Part shown: piece after piece, positions 36,218-50,394 of the stretch | Layout of the letters: the number at the start of each line of letters is the position of its first letter | Numbering within the stretch: the first letter of the stretch is position 1 | Assembly (NCBI GenBank): GCA_034509425.1 | Contig: JAVTVJ010000663.1 | Span: 434,001-498,000, forward strand | Reading direction: 5' to 3' | Length of the DNA stretch: 64,000 nucleotides | Source: Eopsaltria australis | Lineage: Eukaryota > Chordata > Aves > Passeriformes > Petroicidae | Program-made: the position numbers and the translations under genes | The notes under the pieces: model-generated | The model's input: the letters and a program-made list of their open reading frames with translations, nothing else | Told to the model about the DNA's origin: nothing | The model's database searches: none

Positions 36218-37455
36218 TTTTATTTACATACCTGAGAGGTATTTGAGTCATACTTATCCCTGTTCTTTCACTCTGGAAGAGTAATCAAATGGCAACTATA
36301 TTCGCACCAATCAACGTTACCCATTGAGCACAACCTGCTCCCTAGATCACTGGTTTTAAGTGACAACATTCCCAAAACTAAGCAGGTTGCAAATCACTTT
36401 ACTTTTACTAACAACTTGCAGTTAGTCCTTGCCACTAGACCTCCAAGGACTTTTTCCTGGAAACTTGGGTTTCCCCACCATTTGCATCATGTGACAAAAG
36501 ACCAGCAGAAGGAAAAGGCAGTTAAAAGTCATGAAGTGTACTGCAGACAGAATAGGGAGCATGGCCTGCAGCCTCTTTTCTGCCCAACTCGTTTTTTAAG
36601 GAGAGGGAATTTTTGGAAATTGTAACCATGTGCTAATTTTGACAGCAAAAACATTTCCCAGAGCAGAGAGTTGCAAAGGGTCACCTTCGTGCAAAAGTGG
36701 TTTACTCATGAGCAAATCCTATCAAGAAATACTTTTTCCCGAAAGTGCTCTCATTGTAATTCTATCTGTCAATACCAGATGAATATCTGACCACACACTT
36801 TATTCACTCAGCAACAGTCAGGTAATGATCAGTGACTTTATGTTATTTTTTCCAGTTCTATTTGTATGCTGTGTGACATTCAACCTTTGCAGCACAGAAT
36901 GGGCGGAAAAAAAAAGGCTAAATTTCATTTCTGGGAGCTTCTGAATTCTACTGCATTTCAATGAAGATTCACCTGCACATAGAGCAGCTGATCTACAGAA
37001 GCATATTTTGCACAGCTGGAACACATTAAAATATAAAATGTTATTTCAATGATCAGTTTCTCCCCTGTGCAGAGAAATGTGTTCCAGATAAGCTTCAAAA
37101 ACACATACTTTAGCACCACAGCAGATACAGCAGTTTATGTAGATGGATAAAAGCACTATAATAATCTTGTTAGGAGAAGTTATATCACAGATGGAATTTC
37201 TTTGAGTATTTAGGCCTTTATTTATAATCTTCATAAATCACCTGAGCAGACAATCCAACTTTGAAAAGCTTAAACTTGCTGACAAAACAAAACTGCAAAC
37301 AGTGAAAAAAGTAGAGCCAAGAGTTAAGTAAGCAGTTCCCACTGTAGATAGAGAAAAGAATTGGATTTTCACATGCACTAGATGACTAATGTCATATTAA
37401 AATAGTATTGAGACATCTGAAAATCACTGATTGCTTAAAAAGAGAAAATAAGTGG

Positions 37456-37932
37456 GCACAGCACGAGCTCTGTCTCTGAACATTCCCCCCATCAAGGGGC
37501 TGGGGTGGACAATATCCTGGAAAGGGACACAGCCAGGTCAGCTGACTCAAATTAACCAAAGGGATAATCCATACCATATGATGCCAGCTCAGAAATAAAA
37601 GCAAAGGAAGGAAAGGAGGAAGGGGGGGCATTTGTTAGTTTACAGTGTTTGCCTTCTGGAGCCACTGCTATGGCTGCTGAAGCTCTGCTTCCCAGGAAGT
37701 GTCCAAGCATTGCTTGCTGATGGAAAGTCGAGGCTAATTTTTGCCCCCTTTGCTTACACATGTGCAAGCTTTCATTATTTTTCTTCTTATTTTCTTTTTC
37801 TTTAGTAAACTGCCTTATCTCAACCTACTAGTTGTTTTCCATCTTATTTTTCTCTCCCCTGTCCCACTGGGAAGAGGAGTGATCGAGTGGCTTGGAGGGC
37901 ACCTGGCACCCAGCCAAGGTGAATCCACTACA
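37456..37932 (+). mobile_element. ERV LTR, related to the 29.7-kb copy, 5' end diverged
   Basis: From about 37456 this aligns in order with the solo LTR at 29738-30302. It has AGGGGCTGGGGTGG, ACCAAAGGGATAATCC (37556-37571), ATACCATATG, TCCCAGGAAGTGTCC (37690-37704), AGTAAACTGCC in place of AATAAAACTGCC, and the end GGCACCTGGCACCCAGCC ... CCACTACA (37932). The TATA position reads AAATAAAAG. The first 100 bases of the family are missing or unrecognisable, and no target-site duplication could be found (GTGAC follows the 3' end but has no upstream match). It is older or more damaged than the 29.7-kb copy. Confidence 0.85.
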
Positions 37933-40900
37933 GTGACTCCCATTAACATATAAACAGAGAGACAACAGAAACACAAGTTTTGTCTCTGTCAGTTTTTTCT
38001 TCTGTTAAAGAACAAACATCTGCCTGTATGACACAGAGTATTGTCAAAGGAAAAGCCAGGTGAAAACCTCAGATACACCAAGCAAAAACCATTTTTCTGC
38101 TTGTATTTATAATCATTCAGATACTTTTTTCTTATAAATACGTTTTATTCTTCCAAACTAAATGCAGAATTATGTAACCAAATTACTATAAATAAATAAG
38201 ATACACACCTCATTCATCTCTGGTGTTTTCAGAAATATAAGAATAAATCAAACTTTGATTTTAAAAATATCAGAAATTTTATTCCATCCACATAAAATAT
38301 AGCCTTCTGAAACTGTTCAATAACTCCAGTTGTTTGACAGAAGAAAAAATCACCACCCTTTACAGAAACATTCAATTAAATAATTTTTTTTCCACTTAGA
38401 AAGATCACTTATCATGCTCTTTTTATCAAAGCAGTCATTTTCTTTGCCTTTTACCTAATTAATTTAAACTTGCCTTATACAGTTCTTGAATGGCAGTCCT
38501 TAACATGTATTTTAAACTAAGGACAGTAATGGACAGTCATATTACCTCTCCAAGGATTTTCCTACATAGAGAAGATCGTTTGCAGAAATCTAGGCAGAAA
38601 CTCTATAGCAGAGTCATAGCTTCTCATTAGTTTCACCTGCAAACACTCAGTGCTCTGTATCCAAGAGGTGTCAGACCATACTTTGCAAGTGGAGTAAATG
38701 GCCCCATGAAAAGGCACTTAATAGGCAGGATAATTTTTCAGACTGGCAGTCAATAGTGAGTCTCTGTTTGGTCTGTACTGCTGAGCTATATTGGACAAAA
38801 ATGGGTAGAAAGAAAATTCTCCCCAAATTGTGGACATTACAGAAACATCATCATCTCCTCAGAGAAGTTTTCTGGGAGGATTATTTTGTATATAGGTGGT
38901 CACAAGTTGACTGCATATCTTGGACAACTGTTATGATTACGGGGGTGAGTCTTTTCAGGCTAATTTTTCTTAACTACTTTATACTGTGTAGGCATCTGGG
39001 GGTGCTAGAAGAAAAAAGACCAACCAACCAACTAACCAAAAAAAACCCACAAAAAATAAAAAACCAAAGAAAACAACAGCCATGAAAAAACCGCAAACAA
39101 TCCTCATTCTTTGTGCTATATCCTCTCCCTCTCTGTAAATTGGTTCCCATATTGCATTCTTAATACTGAGCAGAATGATGTCTGCAATTTCCCCAAATTT
39201 AATTCTTTACAGAAATGCAAGATAAAGGTGGAGGGAAAAGGGAAAATAGTTATAACTGAGTCTATAGACCTCCTTCATTCCTTCAGGAGTGTTCAGCTGA
39301 ACACAGTAGCCAATGATCAAATACCAGCAGGCTCCTTAGGTGATACTTAAGGATTAAACAGATAATCTAATTCACATCCTTCTTAGGGATTTTGATGCCT
39401 AGGACTGACACTATTCTTCATCAAGGTTTGTCCTAGAGATCTATAATCGTCATAGATCATACTCCCATTTGAGTTCAGTTTCCCCTTAAAAATCTTTTTA
39501 ACCTTGAAAAAACCAGAAGGTTTGGAAACAAGGATCTATTCAGGCTCACTTTAATTACTTAGTCCTTTCTTTCTTGATATGAAAATGAAAAAACTTTACA
39601 ATAACTAAAAGTTTATTTCAATGGACAACACTATAAAAAACCAGAAAGGACCATATTTGAAGCTAATATACTGATTCGCCTTCTGTGTAACCTGTGCTAT
39701 TCACAAATACAGTCCTTATTCCCTATTTCAGGAATTACCAACAGGACAGTGATTTTAATGGAAGTTATGATGTTAAAACTGTACACATTGAGAAAACAAT
39801 TGTGTTTCCAAACTGTGTTTTTGTGTTGCTCTTCTATGAGATACTGAGAATCACTTTTCCTCAAATGAACCAGAAGGTTCCCAGGTCCTTCAGAGATTTC
39901 GATCTCCTGCTATTTTGTATTTCTGAGTCATGATTTACTTCTTGAAATCACTTGCCGCTATTAAATCAGTTCAGGTTTAGCTCTGAAATGATGTCACTAT
40001 CAAGAATAAAATATAGACTGTTTTTTCTTTTCATTTACCAGAAGCAACTATAAATCTTTTTCAACACAGTCTTTTCTTCTCTTTGTATCGTGGTCTAGTA
40101 AGGTAAATAACCTAATATTAAAAAAAAAAAAAAAAATCAAAATAAATATTTCAATAATACTGTGGTTTTGTTTTTTGGAAGTAGCTTTATGAAGAGAGTA
40201 AATTTTAACAGTGATTTAAAAATACCTTTTGGTTGTACAAAGGTAATCTCTGTTTTTAAATTGTTTTAGCAAAATTGCAACTTATAATACGTGATTTCCG
40301 CTCAAGAATCTATCCACAAGCACTTTGGTTTAATTTGTAAAAAATCACAGTCAGATTTCAAACAGCATCACAGCCATTACTTTTTTCTTCATTTTTTAAT
40401 AAAACAATAGAGATCACTTCCTAAGGGGAAAGAGAAAAGAACAACCATTTGCTACTGAAAAGAATTGTGTATGGTTATGGTAGAGCTCAGTCAAAGCCCT
40501 GTAGTTTACTGTAGGAAGAAGTCAGCAGGGAATAGTATCCACATTCTGTTGTGGCCACACTGTTGTGTATGCAGTCAGAATATCATGAGGTGATACAGAT
40601 TAAAAAAAACTTCTCCAAAAATAAAGCTGATAGAGTTTCTTAGCCTCAAACCTAGTGTTTCTTAAAACTCTCAGTATTCCTAAGACACAAAATGTATCTT
40701 AAGAATAAGTAAGAGTTACACAGTTCTGATTCTGAATTCACCAGAACAAATTTTATATGCATTAAAATAATAGTAAAAGTTATTATTTATCATTAAAAGA
40801 AGCGCGAGATGAATAGCAGCTAATTAATGTTAAGAAACAAAATCATAGCTGTAACTTCTCTTTACTTCTCTATTTTGAAAATTAATTCTACTAGCTTTCT

Positions 40901-43900
40901 TCACTGTATTTCTAATAAATAAAGAATTATTACTTCATGTATCTGGCTTCCATCATACTTTTTTATATAAGAGCAGTCACTTGTAAAATATGGGGATTGG
41001 CAGGGACATCACTGTAGTCAAGGTTTTTTCCTTAACTTGGTATACTTAAACTACTAACATTTGAAATATTAAAATTAAGACATGTATAAATTATGTATCT
41101 TGTAAATTATTTAACATCTGAAGAATTTAAGAAGAGATGAAATATAATTGTTGTTAGTGTCTCTTCTAGAAACTGTTAGTTAAATCAATAGGAGTCAGCT
41201 TATTGGTTCCAGCTGATTTTGCATCAGTCCCTAAGCTACTCTAAACAACCAGCAAATCAAATTTTATCCTAATGGTTCCCTTCACACTTTGTTTATAATC
41301 AATGCTTATCTTAAACTTCACAAATGAGATCATAGCTTCATTTTAACCAAATAAATGCCATAGACCTGACTGAACCTTGCCTATGAGTTTGCTACAAGTA
41401 TTTCTAGGAAACACAGTAGTAACGACAAAATTGTGTCATTATCTGAGCAGTCACTATGGTTGAGTGGCAAAATGTAGTCAATGGGTTTCCATCAGTAAGA
41501 CACCTAACACATAGGAATGTGCAGGATATTCAATATACTGTCTTCCTACATCACAAGATTTACAGAAACATCTGCTTATGTAATTTTATGCTTATTCACT
41601 TGGGAAAACAGGCACAGATTAAAGACTAACAGGCTGTCAAATGTATTTTTCCTTTACTTTAATATTTGCCGTCCTCTAGTCCTCTGGAAAACAATATCTG
41701 AAATCAGTAGAAGTGCATTTATTCTTCTGGCTAAAGAATGACCAAGCTTATTTTTTAGTTTGACATAATTAATTAATTAATTAAATATTCTCAAGTAGAG
41801 GATTTGAATGGCAATGCTTGGCCTCAAGTATGCTACATCCTTTTGCTTTAAATCCTTGCAGTACCTGAATATAATATTGCTATTGACATGTTAGCTATAG
41901 TTTAAGGAATAGTGAAAATTCCAGAGAAATTAATTACAACTTCATATTCAGAGGCTGGCAAGAAAAAGTAAATGAGTACCTTTTCTCTCAAGAAAAGAAT
42001 TTTTAAGAATGCCTATGAACTTACAAATAATTAATTGAATTATGGTGTGCTACCTACAAGATCCGATTTGCTGAAACAGAATTAATTTTTTCCACAAAGA
42101 TTGAAAGAAGGAATTTTTTTAAAGGATTTTGAATTGACAGCTGCATTTTTATACATTTTCTATCAAGGTTCATTTTTTGAGTTTTGAAAATTTAAGTTTT
42201 TAATAAAAAAGTCCAGTTTTATAAAATCCAAATGACTGAAAGGAGCTATGGAGTACAACAGGGGGAGGCTGCCCAGTGAGCCTTGGCTGCAGAACTGACT
42301 GACAGTGTCAAGCACAGGAACAGTGGCTTCCATGGGGCACTGTGTTAACCAGTCATTTGTCACATGTTTCTGCAGTGCAAAGTACATTAGAGACCCAAAC
42401 CAAAATGTGCCCCATATATTATCCCAGAATCATAATCAGAATTCTAAAGTAACTCAAGAATTCAAGCCTCAAATTCATGGATGCCATGAGGAAAAAATAA
42501 TCTTTTTTTTTTTAATTTATTTTTTCAATCTCTTGTTGTACCCATAAATGTCACATATCTTACTAATTTGTATTTATTTGCAAGGCTTTATCCCATACTT
42601 TGGCAATTGCTAGCAGAATCCAGTTCAAGAAGATTTAAAAGTTTGCACCAGTGGATAGCTGTATGATATATAATATTAGCCTCAAAATAATTATAATTTT
42701 CCTTAGGTTTGAGAGAAGCCGGAAAGTATTGACGAACCAGTCATTTGTGTTGCAGATCAAAGTTATCAAAAAATGCAGTGAGTCACATATTATTGGCAAG
42801 GATAGGAAAATACATACAAGATTCATTAAAAAGTTAAAAGTTATTTTGAAGGGAGATATTTCCCAAGGTTCACTAGGGGAATGGTTTAGGCACCCTGTAA
42901 AGAGGTATGGGAAGACCATGTTAGTTTAGTTGAGTGAAATGAAAGCTGACAAGACATTATTGAGGAAAATATTAAAGATTAACAGAAGTACACAGTTAAG
43001 TAAATCCTGCTGAAGCATAATATGCAGAAGCATACATTGATAATGAATTAATTTATTTAATATATAAAGCTCATGGGTAAAAGCTGTGACACATTTTAAT
43101 GGTCTGTGGCACAGAGGATGTTACACTTTCTGAGATCATCTAGGAGCTTTATTTCTTAAATATACTATCATTGTGAAAACTTGGGATATTGGCAACATCC
43201 ATGGTATTTTGTCTCTTCTTTCTAGAGTGAGTTAAACTTATGAATTTTGTTTTTAACTACATGTCATAGGTTCATTTCAAATCATAAATTTAGTCTGTAT
43301 TCTGCAAACCCTTCTACATCTAGATTTCTATTACATGCAGTTACAGAATTTTGGATGGTATGGTAAAATTCAGTTCTGCCTTTCTGGGTGTGGAAAACTA
43401 ACTTTCTTGAAAGATTTCCAAACTTGCTGAATGATTGTAGCTGTCTGTAAGTATCATCCTGGGAACAAAATCACAATTCTTTCTCCCATCTCACATATGA
43501 TAATAAAAATAATAAGCAAAAACCCACAATATCTTTCAGTCTGTTGAATCTTTATTTCTTTATTTTTTTGTGTTTTTTATAATTTAGGAAGGTGAAAATG
43601 GGAACAAATACAACTAACAATTACTGCAGCTACTCAGCTGAGTTACAGCATTTGCTAGCAATTTTGCTTAATCTTTCTGCTCAATCATTGCTCTGTACTG
43701 ACAGAGTTAAAATAGCCTTTCCTCACAGAGACAACAAAACCAGCTTTTTCTCCTCTGAGCAGGTAGTGAGATTGAACTCAGTTCTTGCATAAATGCATTT
43801 CAAATGTTTAATTATTTCTGAAATTTATAAGGGGAGAAGTTAGTGAAAACAGTATTTTGGGAATGGATGATCATGACTGTAGAATATGAGGTTACCTGAT

Positions 43901-45140
43901 AGAACCCTTTCAGCCTCCCACAGGCTAAGCTGTTTTGCATAGCACTGCAGCTGCCTTCAGAGGCAGATGATCCATCACCTCCTCAGCAGGTGGTATGGGA
44001 AATAAGAAACTATAAGAGGGGAAAGGAACAATAATAACTGTAATAATAGCTGCAAAAAAAACCCTCCCAATAATAGTAAGTATTTGCAAGGCAGGGATAA
44101 TGTGTTCTATCTCAAACTTGCTGAGTTTGCAAGCCTTGCAAGGCTGTATTTTGACACACGCTGAGATTCAAACCATTCAGCACAGGATAAGGAAAGATAT
44201 GACTTTCTGCAAGACCTTTTCACAGACCCCAGCGGCAAATTGAATCTATATGCTGATTTCAAATAGACTTAAACCCTCTCCCCACATCCAAAACAGAACT
44301 CAAAACTTAAGAAACAGTGCTAAGGCTACAAAGATGAAGGTGAATAACTTTTTACCCATCTCTGATGGTTTGTATTCCAAATTTCTTCAAGAAAGTATCA
44401 TCAGTACACATTTGCAGAAGGAACAGATTTGCATTCTATTTTATGCTCTCAGATGCCAGATCATGCATAGCTCTAAAGAATCTACTCTGCTACTTTATTT
44501 TTACTCCCTGTTAATTTATCATAAATCAGTAGCTCAGCAACCTCATGAAAGTTACACATTTCCATATGTGTAACAATATAAGAAAGTTACATTCAGATAA
44601 AAGTAGGAAGAAGAGGAAGGGTGAATTATGTCTGCCCTGAATGGTTTCGAGCATAACTTCAGGAAATATGTTGCTTGGTGTTTCTCAGTTAATTTGCTTC
44701 TGTTCTATGGCTACTTCATGGATAATAAAAAAAGGCCTATGGAAGGAGCCTTAAAATTACTATCTGGAGTTTTATTTCCCTTGCTAGGAGGATGAAACTG
44801 TTCAGCAGCTTATCCAGAATGCTATGATGTTTTGAAGTCCACAGGAATTTCAGCAATTACCAGCAGTTTTTCCTCTCACTGAACTTCATCTTTCAGTGAA
44901 GTGATAATGAGCACAAACTCACAGATTATTGTTCCAAGGTTTACAGCTTGGGCCAGGGACACACAAAATTGAGAATTGATATATTTTAGATGTACAGTCA
45001 TTTGAGAGTTTTCTTTTGTACTTGAAGATATTTAATTTCATGATAATTACAAAACAAAGGCAAAAGCAAAACCAAAAGTAGTATCAGGTACTAATGGTTT
45101 CAAGGTAGATTTGCCTTTGATATTAATATTTGCTTGTCTT
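37933..45140. other. AT-rich noncoding stretch
   Basis: No gene was recognised. Simple sequence includes an A/C-rich tract at 39015-39090, an A-run at 40119-40136 and an AATT repeat at 41766-41786. A plus-strand 109-codon ORF at 38756-39085 ends in the A/C tract and is not convincing. Confidence 0.65.
39015..39090. repeat. A/C-rich low-complexity tract
   Basis: It starts with ACCAACCAACCAACTAACC and continues as A-runs with CC and CCC interruptions. It is the complement-type of the T/G tracts at 47.97 and 54.75 kb. Confidence 0.88.
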
Positions 45141-45141
45141 A

Positions 45142-45205
45142 TGTGTCATAGGATTGGAAGAAACTTCATACATCATCTAGTTCATTCTCCAATCCAACAT
45201 ATACA
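45142..45205 (-). mobile_element. short CR1 3'-tail fragment
   Basis: Plus-strand CATAGGATTGGAAGAAACTT (45148-45167) and CATCATCTAGTTCATT are decayed forms of the last 60 bases of CR1 in reverse orientation. Only the extreme 3' tail is present, which fits the strong 5' truncation typical of CR1 insertions. Confidence 0.6.
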
Positions 45206-48200
45206 TAAATAATTTAGAGCAATTTCAGTGTAAAAACCTTAGATTATGAATATTCAAAAATGTCAAGGAAACCTGACCCAGACCTTACCCAAAGCTATTA
45301 CAGAATATTTTGTGTAAGGAGCTCTTGGATTAACTGTCATAATCCAGTATTGTTTTTCTGTACTGACATTAGAGAAAGTGTCTTGGTAGTGTTTTGCTGA
45401 TAGCTTAAAAAGAGAAAAAATTGCAAGAATTCATGAGATATTGTTACAATTTCAACAAAATATAAAAGTTCAAGATTGTCTAAACTCTGAAGGAAATCAT
45501 CCCATCCTTAAATTGGCTTTGTTATAACTGAAATGACAGCTTGCTCTGGTGCTGCACAGAGCCTCACTGAAACTGGGAGAAACACTGACAAAGCACAAAG
45601 TCTTGGAGCACAGCCCAGCAAGCAAAGGGTGGAAAAGACAGAAAAAAGTGCAAAAGTGTCCTAATCAACCTCATGAACTCACTGACTTTCATAAAGAAAA
45701 AGAAATATACCTGTTTGGTTACTTCTGACTATTGTCTAGTTCTGTAAAATTTTTACTTCTCTTTGAAGCCATAAAGAATTGAAAACTTAAAAAACACTAT
45801 CTTTTTCACTGGGTGTTTCAGAAGAAACCTGCAGAAACAGCAAATCACAGTTGGCTTGTTTGGCTGTTTTAGTGATGCAGCGTGATTTCAAACATATTTC
45901 CAACATCTAACACCTACAATGAAAAGGAGTGGCTGAGACACCAGAAGAAATTACTGAGAAAAATTGAAAATTAAAGGAATCCCTAATGAAATATGCTAGT
46001 GACATATGTACAGATCAAGCCAAGTTCAGGAGACTGGATGAACTGTTGAAAGAATATTGCTGCCAAACTTAAGCACTCCTTTTGGACAGGACAACTAGCT
46101 AGATGTGACCCTCTCTTTTTTAAAGGTCTGAATAACACCTGACATTTCCCCACAATCAATCTCTGAGAAAAATCCTAGTAAAAATGAATGAGAGAAATAT
46201 GAGAGAATTTATGTTGCTAGTGAACATTGTACTGCACAGCCTCCATGCTTGACACCACAAAAGTTTTTATGAAAGAACAAGAAGTTATTTGCTTCAGCTC
46301 TGAGGCTGCTGAATTTCAATGTACAGTCTTAGACAGACTTTGCTTCAAGAACCAGCTTCATAATTGTGAGTAGTTATTTGAAGGGATGGTCCCAAAGACT
46401 AATAAAAGCTTCATAAATGTAATAGATTGGATAAATAATGCAATGAAACAAAAGACAAATAGCCTGGAATAATAGCAAAGTTGCCAGATTGTGCTGGATG
46501 ATTATGTATTTTGTTTTTAATTCACAAAGAAGAAGTAGTTTACAGTAACCAGCTGGAAGACATGAGGCTAGAAGAAAAATCATAACGGGGTGGCACTAGG
46601 AATAATACTTAATCTTTTTTCCTTATGGCAGTAAATTCCATAGCCAGCACTGAAGAAAGTGACTCTTCTTTGATTATGTGTCACTAGTATGAGAAACAAA
46701 ATAAATCAGCTTACACCGTTCTACTGCACCTGAGTTGCTTTGGGTGCCTGTGCTACCTCGCCTTACATATACCTGCAGTATAGCTGTCCTCCATGCACAC
46801 AGTGAAAACCCACTCGAACAATATACAAGTAATTGTCTTTAAAATAGCTCCAGATATTTTCAAGATATTAAAATAAAATTATGCCTTTAATGAAGTTACT
46901 TCTGTGGTTTACATATGTTCAGAAGTTGAAATTTGCATTGCCCACATCCATCTCCTCCAAATGCACTTGCTTTTAACATTTCTGGGGGCTAAAAATTTTT
47001 TATAGGAGTATTCAATTCTATCTTTACTTGATACTCCTTCTAAAGAAAAAGTCCTGTGATTTATTCATTGCAAAGTAAGCCTATTAAAGTGTCAAAGGTT
47101 GAGAAATGAGAAATACTGGTACACTCATCAAAATGTTTCTGGTTGGGACATGCTGTGTTATAGTTTAAAAAAAAGATTAATTGAACTGGATTATTTATAG
47201 TGACTACTTTCAGATAGACTGATTGTAATTTAACTTGCTTGTATAGGATATTTTGGGGGTGGGTTGAGAGAAAGCTGATTAATAAGCAGAGCTGTCGTTG
47301 TGGTAACATGTAGTTTCTCTTAAAAACCATTATTGTATTTATATTTGGTATCATCATTATTCACAGTGATTAGGAAAAGAACCTAATATAACTATGGGTA
47401 AAATAAAATTGATAATACATTTTTATTTAGTGCTCATGGACATTATTTTTAGCTCAGTGGAATATGTCAGTGTTTGCTGATATTACTAAGTGGAAAGTAG
47501 CTCTGAACATTCAATGGTAGTTCTCTGTTGGAGAACTGCCTAAAAGATTTCCTTTATAGTCCAACTAGAAAATCTCTTACATTTACTATGTTTGCATCTC
47601 TGTGATAATAATATTCAAAATACCATAAGGCATTTTCTTCAGGAATTTAGTTTGTAAGTGATAAGTACAAAGTATAAAGTGTCAGATCAACCTTAATTTT
47701 TCTTGCAGATAAAGAATTACTGAAATGAAAAAATTGGTGAATTTGACTGATGAATTTATACCAAAAAGCTTGTACACTCCTGGCCTCCGTTTCATTAACA
47801 CTTGTTCTCCAAAGCTGCTTGGAGCTTTGACACCACAGTTAAATTGAAGAAGGTTTTAATTTTTTTCTCTAATTTTTTTTCTTTAAATCAACGGGTTGCT
47901 GAGATTAAAAGCTCAGATATCAAGCAAACCAATATTCTTCAAGTGAGAATGATAATTTATTCATGGCGGGGGGGGAGTGTGTGCTTTTTTGTTTTGGTTT
48001 GGTTTCTCATGGGGTTTTTTTGTTTGGTTTTTTGTTTTCTGGGGGTTTTTTTTATTAGGAACTTTTATGGTTGGTTGGTTGGTTTGGTTTTTTTTTATTT
48101 CTACTTGCTGTACTTTGCCCAGCAACTTAAATTGCCCTTATTTTACTCAAATACCTATGTATGTAGTGTGTTTTTCAAATACATAGGCATGAAAGATTCT

Positions 48201-49830
48201 GATTTGTAGACTAAGAATTGTAATTTGACTGTAATTAAAGTACAATTTCAGAGATGTTGGCTGCAGGAGGGAAATGTTCGACCTTCAGAAAAGCTTCTAT
48301 TTATATGTCAAACTTTTAAGAAGAAGATATTTTCCTTTATTAAACCCAGACTGTCAGATACCTGAGAAGAAATGCATGACACAAATATTATCCTGTCAAA
48401 TCATCTAATGGAACCCTTAATATTCATCTAGTTTCTCTCTTCCCTGAATTATTAAGGTCCCCAGTTATACCATATGGCAATACAAACTACAAGTCCTTTC
48501 TTTACAACTGGCAAAAATCTATTTGGTAACTCTCATTTTATCTTTTTCTGTGGAAAAGATCTGTAGTAGTCTTTAAAGAAGCAATGCAGAATCTTAAATT
48601 TCATTAAGAGCATGGGCCACTTTTTGTTTTCTCAAGCAAATCTCAGTACCACAGATAAAGAAAAAAAAATATATAGAAATAAACACTGCTGTGTAAGTAG
48701 AGTTCCATATCCCAAGGACTTTCAGAAGCATTCTGTGAAGCTAACTTGAAAGAGAATACATAGTAATAGTTCAGTGCTAGTCTTTGTTATACCATCTGTG
48801 GTTCACAGCAGTCGAAATATGATTTTGTGAATAAAACTGATTGTCCCTCTTACCTCTGAGTTACCTTTGTGGATTCCATCAAATTATCTCAGCAACCAAA
48901 ATAATATGTTCCGAAGTAGGCTCATAGAAATTATTTTCCTTCTTATATAATAAAAAGAGCAAGTGGGGACCAGCTGAAGTTAACAAAGTAATGTTAGAAC
49001 ATAAATGGTTGGAAAAATGAGACTACATTATTTTCCCGAAGAAAAAATAAAGAGTAAGTGAAAGTGATATCAACCATAGCTGTAATGTTTTCTTCGAACA
49101 ATAAAAAATCAGAAAACATAGAAGCTGTCCAGACCTGTTACTCTTATGGTCACCATGACAGCTTAATTTGCCACTGGATTTAAAGTTTATAGTTGCTCAG
49201 AGGAATTCCGGACTGCTATTTGATCATGCTTAGTGTTGGTGAAAAAAGGCAGTTCCATTCAGTAATAAATACATTGTGCGTATATACAGTTATTCTTTTG
49301 AATCTTTTTTACTGAAGCTGAGAAAACCTGTAAGAAGCGTTGACTTGAAAAAAAAACAACAAAAAAAGAACACAGATAGACTAGAGGATGGAAATTATAT
49401 TCTCCAATACAAACTACAATTTGACAAGGTTGTAACACAATCCATCCAAACACGGTTATAAAATCATGATAGCAATTAAAAATTGATTGTGAAGCGATAG
49501 AAAATAAAAAACAGATGTCACCAACCATAAATATCAAGGAAGACTAACAAAGATCACAAAACTAGTACGGACCCCTGGCATGTGAAAATGTCTGCCATTC
49601 TAAGTGCATTTCTGGAAGCTTGTCATGGACTCTGCAAATCCTGGCAAAGCCGTTGCACTCGGTGAATATGGTATGTTACAAAATCAGATTAAAATAAGAC
49701 CATTCCAGTAACACAGTTATTCTAAGTATTTCTGTACCATAATTGCAATAAACCAGTGATAATATTCTAACAAAAAAAAAAGGAAAAAGAAAAAAACAAT
49801 TCACCATTGAGTTAGACAATATTTTTAAAA
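45206..49830. other. AT-rich noncoding stretch with one G/T tract
   Basis: No gene or interspersed repeat was recognised. The G/T-rich tract at 47965-48100 is listed. The 135- and 69-codon plus-strand ORFs across it are made of F, W, G and V runs from the tract. Confidence 0.65.
47965..48100. repeat. G/T-rich low-complexity tract with GGTT repeat
   Basis: It begins with a run of nine G, then alternates GGTTTT-like units and T-runs, with a short GGTT array at 48068-48085. It is strongly strand-asymmetric. Confidence 0.9.
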
Positions 49831-49831
49831 G

Positions 49832-50150
49832 ATCATAGAATCCCACAATGATGTGGGCTAGAAAGACTTCAGACATCATCTAGTCCCAATTCCCCTGCCA
49901 CGCACAGGAACACCTTCCACTAGACCAGGTTCCTCATAGCTCCATCCAACATCACCTTTGAACACTTGCAGGGATGGGACATCCACAGCTTCTCTGCACA
50001 ACCTGTTCCAGTGCCTCCTCACCCTCACAAGGAAGAATATTTTCCTGATATATAATCTAAACCTACTCTCTGACAGTTTTAAGCCATTGCCCCTTGTCCT
50101 GTTACTACATGCCCTTATGAATAATCTTTGCCCATCTTTTCTGTAGGCTA
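49832..50150 (-). mobile_element. CR1 LINE fragment, 3' end
   Basis: Plus-strand sequence reads as CR1 in reverse. It starts ATCATAGAATCCCACAATGA (49833-49852), then CATCATCTAGTCCCAATTCC, CCACAGCTTCTCTGCACAAC (49983-50002), CTGTTCCAGTGCCTCCTCAC (50004-50023), and CCTTGTCCTGTTACTACATG (50093-50112). Sequence past 50150 is unrecognised, so the copy is 5'-truncated there. A 114-codon minus-strand ORF lies on it and reflects the CR1 3' region only. Confidence 0.94.
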
Positions 50151-50394
50151 AGCAATTTGATAAGCAAGGCCTGAATATTAAGCTCACAAGTGTCAAGTAT
50201 GATAATAGTAGATATTTCAAAGCCCACTTATACTATTTTTAAAAAATTAAATTGCTTGAGAAGATTCAGAAAGTAGTACAAGTTAGCCTTAGAAAATATT
50301 AGGCTAAAGTTTAAAAGGTAAAATAGTTGGTGTAGATGTAATAGACTTATAGCAATTTGGGGTTGCCTGGAATACTAATCTATATATAATTAAG

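Larger units (their letters stand above)
30303..37455. other. AT-rich noncoding stretch
   Basis: No gene was recognised. Local structures are an imperfect inverted repeat at 34395-34447 and a 25-bp tandem duplication at 36172-36217, both listed. A plus-strand ORF at 33335-33574 (79 codons) is hydrophilic and protein-like in its second half, but has no context and is not called. Confidence 0.65.

Noticed and set aside
37399..37937. target-site duplication for the 37.5-kb LTR
   Set aside because: GTGAC after the 3' end has no match at a plausible 5' boundary.
47802..48209. 135-codon plus-strand ORF
   Set aside because: Its middle is F/W/G/V runs produced by the G/T low-complexity tract, with no start context or domain.
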